Of a stretch of 64,000 bases of DNA, positions 1 through 10,056 are shown in pieces (within the stretch, counting starts at the first letter, position 1; every line of letters starts with the position of its first letter). Source of the DNA: Kolteria novifilia (GTDB lineage Bacteria; Planctomycetota; Planctomycetia; Kolteriales; Kolteriaceae); NCBI GenBank assembly GCA_007748055.1, contig CP036279.1, forward strand, positions 1,054,001-1,118,000, in the 5' to 3' direction. Under the pieces are notes generated by a model. It ran no database searches, was not told the DNA's origin, and was given only the letters and a program-made list of their open reading frames with translations. The translations under genes were made by a program, and so were the position numbers.

Positions 1-1362
1 CTCCTTGAGAAGTCGCGCGAGTTCCTTCTTCAGCTCGGCGAGCTTTGGTTGCGACGCGGGATCGTCGATCAGGTTCTTGGTCTCAAGCGGATCTTTCTTC
101 AGGTTGTAGAACTCCGCCTTGTGGCGATCGGGACTGCCATCGCCGTGCGGCGAGTGCATGTACTTCCAGTCGTCGGTGCGGACACCCCGGACGTTGGGCG
201 TGTAGGGGAACTGCTTCTCGTAGTTGTACTCGTACAGGAACGACTTGCGCCAATCCTTGGTGTCTCCCTCCAGGAGCGGCACCATCGATCGCCCCTGCGT
301 CCCCTCGAGTTGCGGTACGCCGCAGATTTGCAGAATCGTCGGAGCAACGTCGATGTTGAGAACCATCTGCTCGATAACTTCCGGCGGGTGCTTGATCAGC
401 TTCGGGTAGCGCATCAGCATCGGAATGCGGATGCTGTCCTCGTACATGCAGCGTTTGTCGATGCCGCCGTGCTCGCCGAGCATGAAGCCGTTGTCGCCCG
501 CGAAGACGATCAGCGTTTTGTCGAGATCGCCCGTTTCCCGAAGCGTGTCCATCACCCGGCCGACACTGTCGTCGATCGACGGGATGGTCAGCCAGTAGCT
601 CTTGACGAACTTCTGGTACTCGTTGAGTCCGTAAAGATTGCCTTCGATGCCATGCCACGTCGGAACGCGGTCCTTGACCCACTTCGGTTTCGGCGGGCCG
701 GTATCCTCGGCGGTTTCCGGCCGTGGGATCGTCACGTGGTCAAGGGCGTGCTCGTACTTCGGCTCAGGAACGAAGGGCCCATGCGGCGCCTTCTGCCCGA
801 GGATCAGCAGGAACGGCTTCTCATGGTCGCGTTTGAGCCAATCGACGGCCATGTCGGTCACGACGCTGGTGTAGTAGCCGGGAACGACGCGGCGATCGCC
901 GTTGATGTTGAACTCGGTGTCGAAGTATTTGCCCTGCCCCCTGTGGGTGACCCAGTAGTCAAAACCGGGTCGTTTCTCGTCGCTGTCTTCGCCCATGTGC
1001 CACTTGCCGATGTAGGCGGTCTCGTAGCCATGGCTTTGCAACTGACGCGGAAAACTCGGCAGATCGTTCGGGTAGTCGGTGAAGTTGTTGAGCACGTGAT
1101 GCGAATGGGCGTAGCGACCGCTCAGGAACGAAGCTCGGCTCGGCGAACAAAGCGACGTGACGACAAACGCGTTGGAGAAGCGAGCTCCCTCCTTGGCGAG
1201 CCGGTCGAGATTCGGCGTCTTGATCCACTTGTTGCCGGCACAGCTCATCCCGTCCCAACGCTGATCGTCGGTGAGGATGAAGACCACATTGGGTTTCCGC
1301 TTCGCTTCGTCGGCATTCGCCCCCAGCAGCGTCAGAGCGACAACACTAAACAGACTTATCAC
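1..1362 (-). CDS. Secreted sulfatase (3' end outside window)
   Basis: Sulfatase of the alkaline-phosphatase-like superfamily, expected to hydrolyse sulfate esters, probably of polysaccharides, outside the cytoplasm. A GTG start at 1362 follows GGAAGG with 7 bases between them. The product begins with a short hydrophobic signal-like segment (VISLFSVVALTLLGANA). The metal-binding pair DD is at residues 32-33 (VVFILTDDQ), and the C-S-P-S-R motif at residues 72-76 carries the cysteine that is oxidised to formylglycine. Further in, KWHMG and a GDNG segment fit the family. 454 codons are read without a stop to the window edge, where the reading is already in the typical C-terminal tail. Substrate is not predictable from sequence alone. 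Planctomycetes usually carry many such genes; a second one lies at 22.6-24.0 kb. Confidence 0.92.
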   Translation of the reverse strand, partial: MISLFSVVALTLLGANADEAKRKPNVVFILTDDQRWDGMSCAGNKWIKTPNLDRLAKEGARFSNAFVVTSLCSPSRASFLSGRYAHSHHVLNNFTDYPNDLPSFPRQLQSHGYETAYIGKWHMGEDSDEKRPGFDYWVTHRGQGKYFDTEFNINGDRRVVPGYYTSVVTDMAVDWLKRDHEKPFLLILGQKAPHGPFVPEPKYEHALDHVTIPRPETAEDTGPPKPKWVKDRVPTWHGIEGNLYGLNEYQKFVKSYWLTIPSIDDSVGRVMDTLRETGDLDKTLIVFAGDNGFMLGEHGGIDKRCMYEDSIRIPMLMRYPKLIKHPPEVIEQMVLNIDVAPTILQICGVPQLEGTQGRSMVPLLEGDTKDWRKSFLYEYNYEKQFPYTPNVRGVRTDDWKYMHSPHGDGSPDRHKAEFYNLKKDPLETKNLIDDPASQPKLAELKKELARLLKE

Positions 1363-1625
1363 GTCCAATCCTTCCGGCCAATCGGTGAGCCTTCCCCAAT
1401 TTTCCCGTCGATTCCCGTCGACTCCCCAGGAGATGGCCCTGAGTATACCGACCCAACATCGTGAGAGAAAGGAGCAGTCGTCGACGAGGAAGGAGTGAGT
1501 TGGTCCGAAGCGTCCTCCCGGCAGCGCTCGCTCACGCGAGCCCATCTCGAGAAGCGAAGGAGCGGGCATTGTCCGTGAGAGCCGATGTCGTTTCGGGCGA
1601 GAGGAGACGTCAACAGGGAGAGAGA

Positions 1626-1695
1626 TGCCCCGGCAGGATTCGAACCTGCAAAAGCAGAACCAAAATCTGCTGTGTTACCATTACACCACGGGGCA
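1626..1695 (-). tRNA. tRNA-Gln (anticodon TTG)
   Basis: The reverse complement folds into a 70-nt cloverleaf. The acceptor stem is TGCCCCG/CGGGGCA, the D arm GTGT-AATGGTA-ACAC, the anticodon arm GCAGA-TTTTGGT-TCTGC with anticodon TTG (Gln), and the T arm GCAGG-TTCGAAT-CCTGC. The variable loop is 4 nt. CCA is not encoded. It lies between the sulfatase and rex on the same strand as both. Confidence 0.96.
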
Positions 1696-1729
1696 AGGAA
1701 ATCTTGCCGTCAGGAAGGGAAGGAGGCGG

Positions 1730-2422
1730 TCACTCGTCCTTCGATTCGGACGGGCTCGCGACATGTCCCCGGCGTTGATTGACCTGGAAAGCGAGTTGCT
1801 CCAGACGCAACGCCATGTCGACGGAAATGACCGAAACCTCGTCAGGTACTTTAAGCTGAGTGGGGGCGAAGTTCAAGATGCCCACGATTCCCGCTTGGAC
1901 GACCTTCGAGGCGACCTCTTCCGCCGCCGCGGCCGGAACGGCCAAAATCGCGAGCACGAGGCCCTTTTCATCAGCGATCCGCGAGAGGTCCTCCATCGGA
2001 TGAATCTCGTGCCCGAGCACTTTTTTTCCCACCATCTCCGCGTCGCCGTCGAAGACCGCAGTGACTTGGAACCCCCGGCCGGCGAATCCGCGATAGCCGA
2101 GCAGGGCGCGGCCAAGGTTGCCCGCCCCCACCAGAGCGGTGGGCCAAACCTTGTCCGTTCCCAACACCGCACGCAGCGACTCGCGTAGCTCTTCGACCCG
2201 ATAGCCGATGCCGGGATAACCGAACTGGCCGAAGTAGGCCAAGTCCTTACGCACCTGGGCGTCGGTGATCTTGAGAGCCTGACCGAGCTGGTGACTCGAG
2301 ATCGTCTTCTGCCCACTCTCCAAGAGCGCTTCAAGCTCTCTCAAGTATAGCGAAAGACGTTCGACCGCCGCCTTGGGCGTACCGGTCTCGGATGAATACG
2401 AGTTGGACTTTCCTCGACTCAT
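1730..2422 (-). CDS. rex: Redox-sensing transcriptional repressor Rex
   Basis: Rex senses the NADH/NAD+ ratio and represses fermentation and respiration genes. From the ATG at 2422 the product is 230 residues, a usual Rex length. The N-terminal winged helix includes the recognition segment AQVRKDLAYFG (residues 55-65), nearly invariant in Rex. A Rossmann fold follows with GAGNLG (99-104) and the acidic VFDGD strand end (123-127) that contacts the NAD ribose. Two upstream in-frame ATGs (2461 and 2443) would add 13 or 7 residues; none of the three has a convincing Shine-Dalgarno, and 2422 was chosen by family length. The gene is downstream of nothing on its strand, so it is probably monocistronic. 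Confidence 0.93.
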   Translation of the reverse strand: MSRGKSNSYSSETGTPKAAVERLSLYLRELEALLESGQKTISSHQLGQALKITDAQVRKDLAYFGQFGYPGIGYRVEELRESLRAVLGTDKVWPTALVGAGNLGRALLGYRGFAGRGFQVTAVFDGDAEMVGKKVLGHEIHPMEDLSRIADEKGLVLAILAVPAAAAEEVASKVVQAGIVGILNFAPTQLKVPDEVSVISVDMALRLEQLAFQVNQRRGHVASPSESKDE

Positions 2423-2688
2423 GACGGAACAGGCCTGCCTCATACGCAATGCGAGAACCATCCGCTTCAGAGGGGGCGGCTGGCTTCCACGACATCACAA
2501 AATGGAATCAGTGCTGGAGATCGGTCGGAACCAAAGGGTCGCTCGTCCTTGCTCCTCGGCCCGCGGCAACAGGCGTCGTTATTCTTCCCTAACGCCGCAG
2601 TTGGGGCAACTCCTTAGCCCACGGCTGGCGACGGCTGGCAAGGTGACATCCTAACCGATAGGAACCATGATTCCCAAGAGTTCGCGGC

Positions 2689-3882
2689 TCATTTTACCGT
2701 CGCCGCCGCCGGGGAAGCGCCCAGCGTCGTTAGTTCCCCAATCGGCCGAGGCCCTGGGACGCGGCAGCGAAGCCAGGCGTAGACATCCCACAGCGCCTTG
2801 CGAAAATAGGGCGACCAGTGCATCGCCAGCGGCTTGCGAATCGCGTCGACCTCGATCCCCTCCGACGCGGCGATCCATTGGAAGGACTCGTTCTGGGCAT
2901 CGAAGTTAAAATTGTCCAACCCGGGGTAGTGCAACAAGATATCCACCTCGCCGGGCTGAATGGGAAGCTGGCGAATCAAGTCGGCGGGATTGGTCTGCCT
3001 GACCTTATCGAGGACCTGTTCGCGAGGCCCAAAGACCGGATTGAGAAACCGGCCAGCTCGCAGGCGGATGATCGCGAAGTACTTCCCAACGACCTGGGCC
3101 GGACGGTAGAGTTCGCGCCAGCGGTAATTCGAGGGATTAAAGTTGGTGAAGTACCGCCCACTGCGGGCGCTGTAGCGGAAGTTGGCCGGGGCCGCGAGCG
3201 CGACGATGTTGCCAAAGTAGTCCCGGTTGCGAAGCCCGAGCGACAACGCCCCGTAGCCCCCCGCCGAGATTCCCAAGATCGTGTGCGCCCTTCGCTCCGG
3301 CAGGATCGCATATTGGCTCGACACGAACGGCACGACATCCTGAATGATGTAGTCTCCAAACCGTCCCGAGGATCCGTTGACGTAGAACGAATGAGTCGAT
3401 GACCAGCGGCGATTGCCCTGAACGATCCCGTCGGGAGCCGCGACGATCATTGGCGGAAGGGTGCCATTGGTTATCGCGCCGTCGAGCGCAAGGATCGTCT
3501 TGCGATCGAGAAAGAAACGCTCGTCTCCAAAGGCCCCGTGAAGCCAGATCATGACCGAATAGGCCATGTTCGGATCGTAGTTGGGGGGAAGATAAACATA
3601 GAGGTCGCGGCGACAACCCAGGGACTCCGACCAGATGCGACGGTCGGCGCCGTGATTCTTCGTGTAGTCGACTAGGCGGCCGGCAAGCTCCGCATTGAGC
3701 TTGGCCAGCGCCGGATCGCCGGCGGGACACTTGGTGCACACGTGACCCGCAACGCAAGTTGCCTGGACACGGCACACGCCACACGTCGTCGCTTCCACGG
3801 AGGAAGCGGCACAGTCGGCTCTTCCGACGTTCGGCTGGGATAATACCGCCAACAACAAGCCAACGAGGCAAGCCAGGTCCAC
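2689..3882 (-). CDS. Secreted alpha/beta-hydrolase esterase with Cys-rich N-terminus
   Basis: Putative esterase of the esterase-D/feruloyl-esterase-like group (PF00756 type). The GTG start at 3882 has GGAG six bases upstream; starting there exposes a clean signal peptide (VDLACLVGLLLAVLSQPNVGRA), which a further-upstream reading would not. Residues 24-52 hold six cysteines in a small module, probably disulfide-bonded after export. The hydrolase domain starts near residue 80, with HG in the WLHGAFG oxyanion loop (residues 115-116) and the nucleophile elbow G-I-S-A-G-G at 204-209 (Ser206). An Asp in PGLDNFNFD and the His in AMHW near the C-terminus are plausible triad members. Total 397 residues. 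The substrate is unknown; the Cys module is unusual for the family. Confidence 0.8.
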   Translation of the reverse strand: MDLACLVGLLLAVLSQPNVGRADCAASSVEATTCGVCRVQATCVAGHVCTKCPAGDPALAKLNAELAGRLVDYTKNHGADRRIWSESLGCRRDLYVYLPPNYDPNMAYSVMIWLHGAFGDERFFLDRKTILALDGAITNGTLPPMIVAAPDGIVQGNRRWSSTHSFYVNGSSGRFGDYIIQDVVPFVSSQYAILPERRAHTILGISAGGYGALSLGLRNRDYFGNIVALAAPANFRYSARSGRYFTNFNPSNYRWRELYRPAQVVGKYFAIIRLRAGRFLNPVFGPREQVLDKVRQTNPADLIRQLPIQPGEVDILLHYPGLDNFNFDAQNESFQWIAASEGIEVDAIRKPLAMHWSPYFRKALWDVYAWLRCRVPGPRPIGELTTLGASPAAATVK

Positions 3883-4345
3883 GCGCGCTCCTCTACCCAA
3901 AGATGTCGGTTTCTCTGGGTATGGTCGGCGTCCGCTCCACGCCACCTTCGCTGAAAGCCGGCGGGTTCGGCCTCCACTGGACATCGTCTGCCCGAGTCTC
4001 CGCTTCGACCGCTACAGGAAGACGCGAACACCGGACGGGAACGGGCTCACGCCCCATGGGACGAGGAGCGATGCGTGAACCGTGAAAGAAGCTGGTCACA
4101 AACGACCAAGGAAACGTCTTGAGACGTTTGGCGGAAGGCGGAGCGTCCCCCTCATGGCGGAAACGCTGGAGATCGAGTCGCGGAATTCCCCGCGCCGGGC
4201 GGGACGAACGGAAGCACTGTCGAGTGTGAGTTCGACCGAGAAGGTTCCCTCGCCCCACGCCGCGCTGACTGATCCGTCTTGGGAAACGCCCGCGTGCTCA
4301 AGGTTCGGCGTGTGGAGGTCGTCGTTTCCCAGACGTGCGGAAGGC
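3883..4345. other. Intergenic region with one short perfect hairpin
   Basis: No gene is supported in these 463 bases; the open frames present are low-quality overlaps. The only structure seen is AAACGTCT-TG-AGACGTTT at 4112-4129 (8-bp stem, 2-nt loop) without a T run, so it is not a clear terminator. Confidence 0.5.
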
Positions 4346-4834
4346 TCAATTCACGACGGTCGTCACCAAGTCGTCGATCAACATGCCGAGCTGATCACGC
4401 GACAGGAGAAACTCGACGTGGTGCCGCGATCGCGAGCTGCGATCGAACCGAATTCGTCCGAGGGTTGTGTGGCGGTCTCCTGTCGCGAGGAGTTCGTAAT
4501 AGGTGATCTCCTCGTCGGCGACGCGCGGGCTGCTGCTGCGCACCAGCACCGAATGCGACAGCGGATCGAGCTCGATCTGTCGCAGCGGCTCGGTGAGGTA
4601 AACGATCTTTCCGCAGAGGATTTCGGCCCGCTTGGCCAACTCGTCGTCCTGCAGTACGCGGGAGACTTCCTCGACAACCTCGAGCCGCTTGAGGGCGCAG
4701 CCGTAGCGGTCGCTGCCGGCAATTTGGCAGCGTACCGACACGCCTTGGTCCGTGGCCCAGAAGTCACGGATCCCATCGTCATGGAAAGGCGCCTGCTCCT
4801 CGAGCTGACGCCTGATCGTCATGCTGAGACTCAT
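4346..4834 (-). CDS. Conserved-looking hypothetical protein coupled to spoVR
   Basis: 162-residue soluble protein, family not recognised. It has no signal peptide, no membrane segment and no cysteine motif (two isolated cysteines). It is rich in charged residues and alternating hydrophobic stretches (VLVRSSSPRVADEEITYYELLA; VEFLLSRDQLGMLIDDLV), suggesting a small alpha/beta fold. The ATG (4834-4832) overlaps the spoVR stop (4833-4831) as ATGA, and AGGAGAG lies upstream, so translation should be coupled to SpoVR. It is the last gene of the prkA-DUF444-spoVR series, which makes a role with that module likely. This is inferred from context only. Confidence 0.75.
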   Translation of the reverse strand: MSLSMTIRRQLEEQAPFHDDGIRDFWATDQGVSVRCQIAGSDRYGCALKRLEVVEEVSRVLQDDELAKRAEILCGKIVYLTEPLRQIELDPLSHSVLVRSSSPRVADEEITYYELLATGDRHTTLGRIRFDRSSRSRHHVEFLLSRDQLGMLIDDLVTTVVN

Positions 4835-6351
4835 TCTTCACTCTCCTCATCGATTGGGTCGGTCGAATGTTCGGTACCGTCGAAGGACATCAACATCGGT
4901 CGATCCTCGATGACGGTCGCCACATGGACGGGTCGGCCCCAAAGCTTGCAAAGGTTCATCAGCACGTCGCGCCCATACGCGACGTCGAGTTCCACCCCGA
5001 GAAACTTGTGTCGCAGAAGCATTTCCTTGCGGTTGCGAAAGTTGCCATCCTTCACGTAGATGAAGGGACGTCCATGATTCGTCAGTTGGAACAGAAAACG
5101 ATCCTTGATCTGTTCAAACTCTCGACTCTCGATCTCGTACTGTCCGTCCTTACGATTGAACGCGAACGAGAAGAATTTGTGCTCCCGGCAGAACTCCTCG
5201 GTCATGAAGGTGTCGATGAACGTCACATCGTTGTGGATGCGGCGCACCTCGAAGATCTTCTCGCGGCCGAGTCCGAGTTGTTTGTCCCAACGGCGACGTT
5301 CGTGCAAGTCGTCGCACTCGTCGTATTCCTTGCCGAAGCGGCCCTTGTTCCAGCGGTCCTCGATGTCGCGGAAGAGCTCGATTCCGATCTTGTACGGGTT
5401 GAACGACCCGGGCGGCATCGCCATCGTCCCCGAGTGATGGTCGGCGAAGTCGACGATCTCGGCGTCGGTGAGCTGGCGTTCGGTCATGATCCGCGAGTGC
5501 CAGTAACTGGCCCATCCCTCGTTCATGATCTTGGTCTGGCCCTGCGGCGCGAAGTAGTACGCTTCCTCGCGAATGATGCTGAGGATCTCGCGCTGCCAGG
5601 GCTTGAGCTCCGCGTGCTCCAATAAGAAGAGGAGAATGTCCTTCTCGGGTTCGACCGGAAATCGGCTGTAGCGGGACTTTTCCTCTTCCGCGATTCGCTG
5701 GGCCTCCGCCTTGAGCGCTTCGCGTGGATTGACGAACGACTCCATGTAGTCCTTTGAATCGAACCGGACCGGCCCCGAGCCGTCGGGAGTCCCCTCGTGA
5801 TCCTCGACCCGCGGCTTGGGACGGCGACGGATGAAGGGAAGATGGATGTCGATGAGGTCCTCGACCGAAAGGCAGACGTCGATGAAGTCCTCGACCTCGG
5901 ACTCGCCGACGCGATCCATGATCGAGCGGATGCGATTGCCGTGGTTGGCCATCTCATCCATCATCTTGCGGTTGGTCTTCGAGAACGACTGGTTGCACTT
6001 GAAGAAGTCGCAGTGCCCGTAGACGTGGGCCATCACCAACTTCTGATCGACCAGCGCGTTGCTGTCCATCAAGTAGGCGTAACAGGGATCGTTGTTGATG
6101 ACGAGTTCGTAGATCTTCGAGAGGCCGTAGCGATAGCCCTTGGAGAGCTTCTCGTACTCCATCCCGAAGCGCCAGTGAGGGTAGCGGTTCGGAAAGCCGC
6201 CGAGCGCGGCGATGGCGTTGAGTTCGTCGTGATCGACGAGTTCAAAGATGACGTCGAAAAAATCGAGGCCGTAGTTTAACGCGTGTTCCTCGATCTCGAC
6301 CTGCAAATCACGCAGATCCGCCGGCAACGACCGGTCCAAGGTGAGCACCAT
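4831..6351 (-). CDS. SpoVR family protein
   Basis: SpoVR/YcgB family cytoplasmic protein of 506 residues, the usual length. Its biochemical activity is not established. Family members are needed for spore cortex formation in Bacillus and belong to the PrkA-YeaH stress/starvation module in Gram-negatives. The segments HVYGHCDFFKCNQSF, LKPWQREILSIIREEAYYF, NEGWASYWHSRIM and YKIGIELFRDIEDRWNKG are hallmark conserved stretches, including histidines and acidic residues that look like a metal site. The ATG at 6351 has GGAG four bases upstream. It follows the DUF444 gene after a 358-bp gap and overlaps the next gene by 4 bases. Confidence 0.95.
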   Translation of the reverse strand: MVLTLDRSLPADLRDLQVEIEEHALNYGLDFFDVIFELVDHDELNAIAALGGFPNRYPHWRFGMEYEKLSKGYRYGLSKIYELVINNDPCYAYLMDSNALVDQKLVMAHVYGHCDFFKCNQSFSKTNRKMMDEMANHGNRIRSIMDRVGESEVEDFIDVCLSVEDLIDIHLPFIRRRPKPRVEDHEGTPDGSGPVRFDSKDYMESFVNPREALKAEAQRIAEEEKSRYSRFPVEPEKDILLFLLEHAELKPWQREILSIIREEAYYFAPQGQTKIMNEGWASYWHSRIMTERQLTDAEIVDFADHHSGTMAMPPGSFNPYKIGIELFRDIEDRWNKGRFGKEYDECDDLHERRRWDKQLGLGREKIFEVRRIHNDVTFIDTFMTEEFCREHKFFSFAFNRKDGQYEIESREFEQIKDRFLFQLTNHGRPFIYVKDGNFRNRKEMLLRHKFLGVELDVAYGRDVLMNLCKLWGRPVHVATVIEDRPMLMSFDGTEHSTDPIDEESEE

Positions 6352-6709
6352 TCACTCCATCCTCGAATGGGCCAGTATCCAGGCGGTGATCGCCTCAAAC
6401 AATCACCACCGGGCTGACAACAATCCTCTTCCATTGCGTTCCGTTCCCAATCGATTCGTTGCCGCCAGCCTCATCCAAAGCCGGCAGCCGGTTTCCTCGT
6501 GACCCCAAGACCCGTCCGAGAAGGAAGCGACATCCGCGCCACCTCCTCGAACCATCCCGCGAATGCTCGCCCGCGAGGGGGCGACACCCCCGAATGGCGG
6601 GTCGAGACCCACCCAACGGACCTTTGGCAGCCCCGCCTCCTGCTTGCGGAACTCCGCACTCACTACCATATCATCGACTAATAGTATTCTTCGGCAAAAT
6701 AATACTAGC
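6352..6709. other. Gap between DUF444 gene and spoVR
   Basis: 358 bases without a supported gene. A short GC-rich inverted repeat (GGGGGCGACACCCCC) lies near 6577-6591 and an AT-rich stretch near 6660-6715. The gap is long enough to hold a separate promoter for spoVR, but no -10/-35 pair could be assigned. Confidence 0.4.
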
Positions 6710-7813
6710 TTATTTCCCCTTCCCAAGCAGGACTTTGATCGATTCCAGAATTCCGTCCCGATCGGGAATCTCCGAGACCGCCACGTTGTCGATCTCGCCA
6801 AACTGGGAGCGGAGCACCTCCACAAAGCGGCCGCTTCCATAGGGACTGGTGACCTGCCCGTAACCAAAGAGGTTCACCGCGGGCACCAGCCGCTCTTTCA
6901 GCACGTGCAGGCAACGATCATCGTCGTCGCCCCAGTTATCCCCATCGGAGAAGTGCAGGGCGTAGATGTTCCAGTCCTGCCGCGGGAAATCCCGCTCCAT
7001 GATGTCCAGCGCCAGTCGGTATGCCGAGGAGATCCGCGTCCCCCCACTTTCGCGGGTGTGGAAGAAGGTCTCTTGGTCGACTTCCGCCGCTTCGGCGTCG
7101 TGGACGATGTAACGGACCTCGATCCCCTCGTACTGCGAGCGGAGCCAGGTATCGATCCAGAACGACTCGATGCGAACGATCTCTTTCTGCTCGTCCCCCA
7201 TCGAACCGGAGACGTCCATCATGTAGATGATCGCCGCGTTGGCTTGCGGCTCGCTGACCGTCTTCCACGTCCGGTAGCGATGGTCCTCCTTGATCGGCAC
7301 GATCAGAGGCTGTTCGGGCCGATAGGTGTTGGTCGCAAGCTGCCTCTTCAGCGCCCGCTTGAAGGTCCGTTTGAAGTGACGCAGCGACTCGGGGCCGGTC
7401 TGACTGATCCCGGTGTACTTGTCCTTGTGATGGACCAGCGTCGGCTGCCCTTTAGGCTCGATGCGTGGGAGCTCGAGTTCCTCGCCTAGGATCTCCGCGA
7501 GCTCCTCCAGCGAGACGTCGACCTCGAGCAAGTGCTGACCTGGGCCATCGCCGGCCGAACCGGTTCCATCGTCGTCCTGCCCAGGGCCGAGCGGCTGGCC
7601 GACATCCCCTTCTCCGGTACCGACGCCGCCGTTGCCTTTGTCGCCGTAGCGAAAGTGCGGGATGTCGAGCGAAGGGAGCGGGATACTGACCAGATCGCGG
7701 CCCCGCTTGCCAATCATCTCGCCGTGACTGAGATATTTGCGAAGGTCCTGCCGGATCCGTCCGCGGACGATCTCCTTGAAGCGGGCCACATCGCGTTCAA
7801 TCTTCTGAACCAT
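6710..7813 (-). CDS. DUF444/YeaH family protein with vWA-like domain
   Basis: 367-residue DUF444 (YeaH/YhbH) protein. In E. coli YeaH is encoded with the kinase YeaG (PrkA) and acts in the nitrogen-starvation response. The N-terminal half has a Gly/Asp-rich low-complexity linker (about residues 58-95). The C-terminal half is von Willebrand A-like with a MIDAS motif DVSGSMG at 200-206 and a later [11 protein letters not shown] acidic loop. The ATG at 7813 follows GGAAGG. It lies 197 bp downstream of prkA on the same strand and upstream of spoVR, the normal gene order. A cytoplasmic location is inferred because no signal peptide is seen. Confidence 0.94.
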   Translation of the reverse strand: MVQKIERDVARFKEIVRGRIRQDLRKYLSHGEMIGKRGRDLVSIPLPSLDIPHFRYGDKGNGGVGTGEGDVGQPLGPGQDDDGTGSAGDGPGQHLLEVDVSLEELAEILGEELELPRIEPKGQPTLVHHKDKYTGISQTGPESLRHFKRTFKRALKRQLATNTYRPEQPLIVPIKEDHRYRTWKTVSEPQANAAIIYMMDVSGSMGDEQKEIVRIESFWIDTWLRSQYEGIEVRYIVHDAEAAEVDQETFFHTRESGGTRISSAYRLALDIMERDFPRQDWNIYALHFSDGDNWGDDDDRCLHVLKERLVPAVNLFGYGQVTSPYGSGRFVEVLRSQFGEIDNVAVSEIPDRDGILESIKVLLGKGK

Positions 7814-8010
7814 GGTGGACTACCTTCCAACGTCGAATGTTCCAGCTCGTCGCGTTCGGCAAGTGCGCCGCCAAGGCCTCCGCCCTACTGTCGGGAGATT
7901 CCCGAGAGCGGAGGCGATCGGATGACCCAAGGTGCCATGCTCGAACGCCCCGGCGCCCCGAACGCGATCGTTCGGAGACGGGTACGGGCGCTCGAGATGG
8001 CACCGCGTAG

Positions 8011-10056
8011 TTAGCTGGAACTCTTGGTCGTACCCCGCGCGAAGATGCTCGCCACGTAGTTGAGCACGTCGGTGGCCGATTCGTCGTTGTAACCGAAGTC
8101 GCGAATGAGCCGACTCTTGACGACGTCGATCTTCTGCTGGGTCTCTTGATCGACGACCTTCGAGACCAGGCTCGTCAGCTTGATCGAGTCCTTCTGATCC
8201 TCAAAGAGCTTTAGTTCGAGGGCCTTCTGAAGGCGTTCGTTCGTCTTGTAGTCGAACTTCTTCCCCTCAATCGCGAGCGCACCGATGTAGTTCATGATCT
8301 CGCGGCGGAAGTCGTCCTTGCGGCTTTCGCGAATCCCGATCTTCTCCTCGATCGACCGCATCAAGCGTTCATCCGGTTCCTCCGGCTGACCGGTGAACTT
8401 GTTGATGACCGTCTCCTTCTGCGTGTACGCCTTGACATTGTCGATGTAGTTGCCGCAAAGGCGGGTCATCGCGGCCTCGTCGGCGGCGATGGCGCGTTGG
8501 ACCTCATTCTTGACGATGTCTTCGTACTCCTCCTTCACGACGGTCAACAATTGGCGATAGTGCCCGCGCAGTTCCTCACTGTTGATCAGCGAGTGATGTT
8601 TGAGCCCCGACTCCAACTCGTTCACGACCATGAACGGATTGATCGACGTCGCTTCGGGATGAGCCACCAGGGCGTTGGAGATCTTGTCCTGGACATAGCG
8701 GGGCGAGATCCCCTGCATTCCCTCGCGATGGGCCTCCTCCTTCAGCTCCTTGATGTTCTCCTCGGTGAAGCCCGGCAGCGACTTGCCGTCGTAGAGCTTG
8801 AGCTTCTGAAGCAACGTCAGGCTCGCGTTCTTCGGCTCTTCCAAACGCGTGAGAATCGCCCACATCGCGGCGATTTCGAGCGTGTGCGGAGCGATGTGCT
8901 TGCCGGTGACCCGGTTGCTGTTGAAGTCCTTCTCGTAGATCCGCACCTCGTCGGAGAGCCGAGTGACGTAGGGCACGTCGATCTTGACGGTCCGATCGCG
9001 CAACGCCTCCATGAACTCGTTCGACTGAAGCTTGCGATACTCCGGTTCATTGGTGTGGCCGATGATCACTTCGTCGATGTCGGTCTGGGCGAACTTCTTC
9101 GGCTTGATCTTGTGTTCCTGGCTCGCCCCCAAAAGGTCGTAGAGGAACGCGACGTCGAGTTTCAGGACTTCGATGAACTCGATCAGCCCACGGTTGGCGA
9201 CATTGAACTCGCCGTCGAAGTTGAAGGCCCGTGGATCGCTGTCGGAACCTAACTCGGCGATCTTGCGATAATTGATGTCGCCGGTCAGCTCCGTCGAGTC
9301 CTGGTTCTTCTCGTCCTTTGGCTGGAAGGTGCCGATGCCGACACGATCCTGCTCGGAGAAGAGGAGCCGGCGAACGCGGACGTCTTGAATCACGCGGGTC
9401 CAGTCGCCACCGTATTTCCGCATTTTGTCGTTGTAGACGCGTCGACAGAAAGGATTGAGATCCCCTTCGATCTTGATCTTGAACTCGGGCGTTGAGAGCT
9501 TCTGAAGCAACTCGGCTCGGTCGGCCCGCGGAATGAGCTTGAGCGGCTCCTCGTGCATGGGGCACGGGATGATGTTGGTCGGATCCTCGTCGTCGACCCA
9601 GCCGTAGGTGTAGAGAGCCCCCTCGTCGGTGCGTGAGTAGTGTTCGAGCCCCTTCTTGAGGAGGCGTGCGATCGTACTCTTGGAACTTCCCACGGGACCG
9701 TGGAGGAGCAGAACACGTCGTTCGATGCCGTAGCCTTGGGCGGCCGACATGAAGGCGTTGACGAGATCCATCAGCGGACGGGTGAGCCCGAAGACGCCGT
9801 CCTTGCCATCCTGAATGGGATCGTCGAAGAAGTTGTAGCGGATCAACTTCTCCCGGCCGCCCTCGAGCGTTCGCTGGCCGTACGACATGACCATGTCGTA
9901 GACGCGTTGCCACGAGTTGCGGGCGACGGCGGGACTTCGAGCGACGATTTCGAGGTATTCCTCGAATGAACCTTCCCAGTGTTCCTTCTGGTACTCCTCA
10001 ATATTTTGTCGTTGCGCGATCAAATTAATGAGGGCACGTCCATCCTCCATGATCAT
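8011..10056 (-). CDS. prkA: PrkA-type serine protein kinase (YeaG)
   Basis: PrkA family AAA+-like protein of 681 residues, described in the family as a serine kinase and, for some members, an ATP-dependent protease. The N-terminal AAA domain has the P-loop GPVGSSKST at 120-128. Conserved PrkA stretches include [53 protein letters not shown] and NEPEY. The C-terminal PrkA domain contains [22 protein letters not shown] and [15 protein letters not shown]. The ATG at 10056 has a strong AAGGAGG eight bases upstream. It is the first gene of the prkA-DUF444-spoVR set, so the 970-bp region upstream should hold the operon promoter. Confidence 0.96.
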   Translation of the reverse strand: MIMEDGRALINLIAQRQNIEEYQKEHWEGSFEEYLEIVARSPAVARNSWQRVYDMVMSYGQRTLEGGREKLIRYNFFDDPIQDGKDGVFGLTRPLMDLVNAFMSAAQGYGIERRVLLLHGPVGSSKSTIARLLKKGLEHYSRTDEGALYTYGWVDDEDPTNIIPCPMHEEPLKLIPRADRAELLQKLSTPEFKIKIEGDLNPFCRRVYNDKMRKYGGDWTRVIQDVRVRRLLFSEQDRVGIGTFQPKDEKNQDSTELTGDINYRKIAELGSDSDPRAFNFDGEFNVANRGLIEFIEVLKLDVAFLYDLLGASQEHKIKPKKFAQTDIDEVIIGHTNEPEYRKLQSNEFMEALRDRTVKIDVPYVTRLSDEVRIYEKDFNSNRVTGKHIAPHTLEIAAMWAILTRLEEPKNASLTLLQKLKLYDGKSLPGFTEENIKELKEEAHREGMQGISPRYVQDKISNALVAHPEATSINPFMVVNELESGLKHHSLINSEELRGHYRQLLTVVKEEYEDIVKNEVQRAIAADEAAMTRLCGNYIDNVKAYTQKETVINKFTGQPEEPDERLMRSIEEKIGIRESRKDDFRREIMNYIGALAIEGKKFDYKTNERLQKALELKLFEDQKDSIKLTSLVSKVVDQETQQKIDVVKSRLIRDFGYNDESATDVLNYVASIFARGTTKSSS

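Noticed and set aside
49-1464. 471-codon plus-strand frame over the first sulfatase
   Set aside because: Antisense shadow of the sulfatase, which has all family motifs on the minus strand.
1626-1695. tRNA-Gln as attachment site of the phage-like cluster
   Set aside because: It is about 25 kb from the cluster and no matching direct repeat was seen at the cluster's ends.
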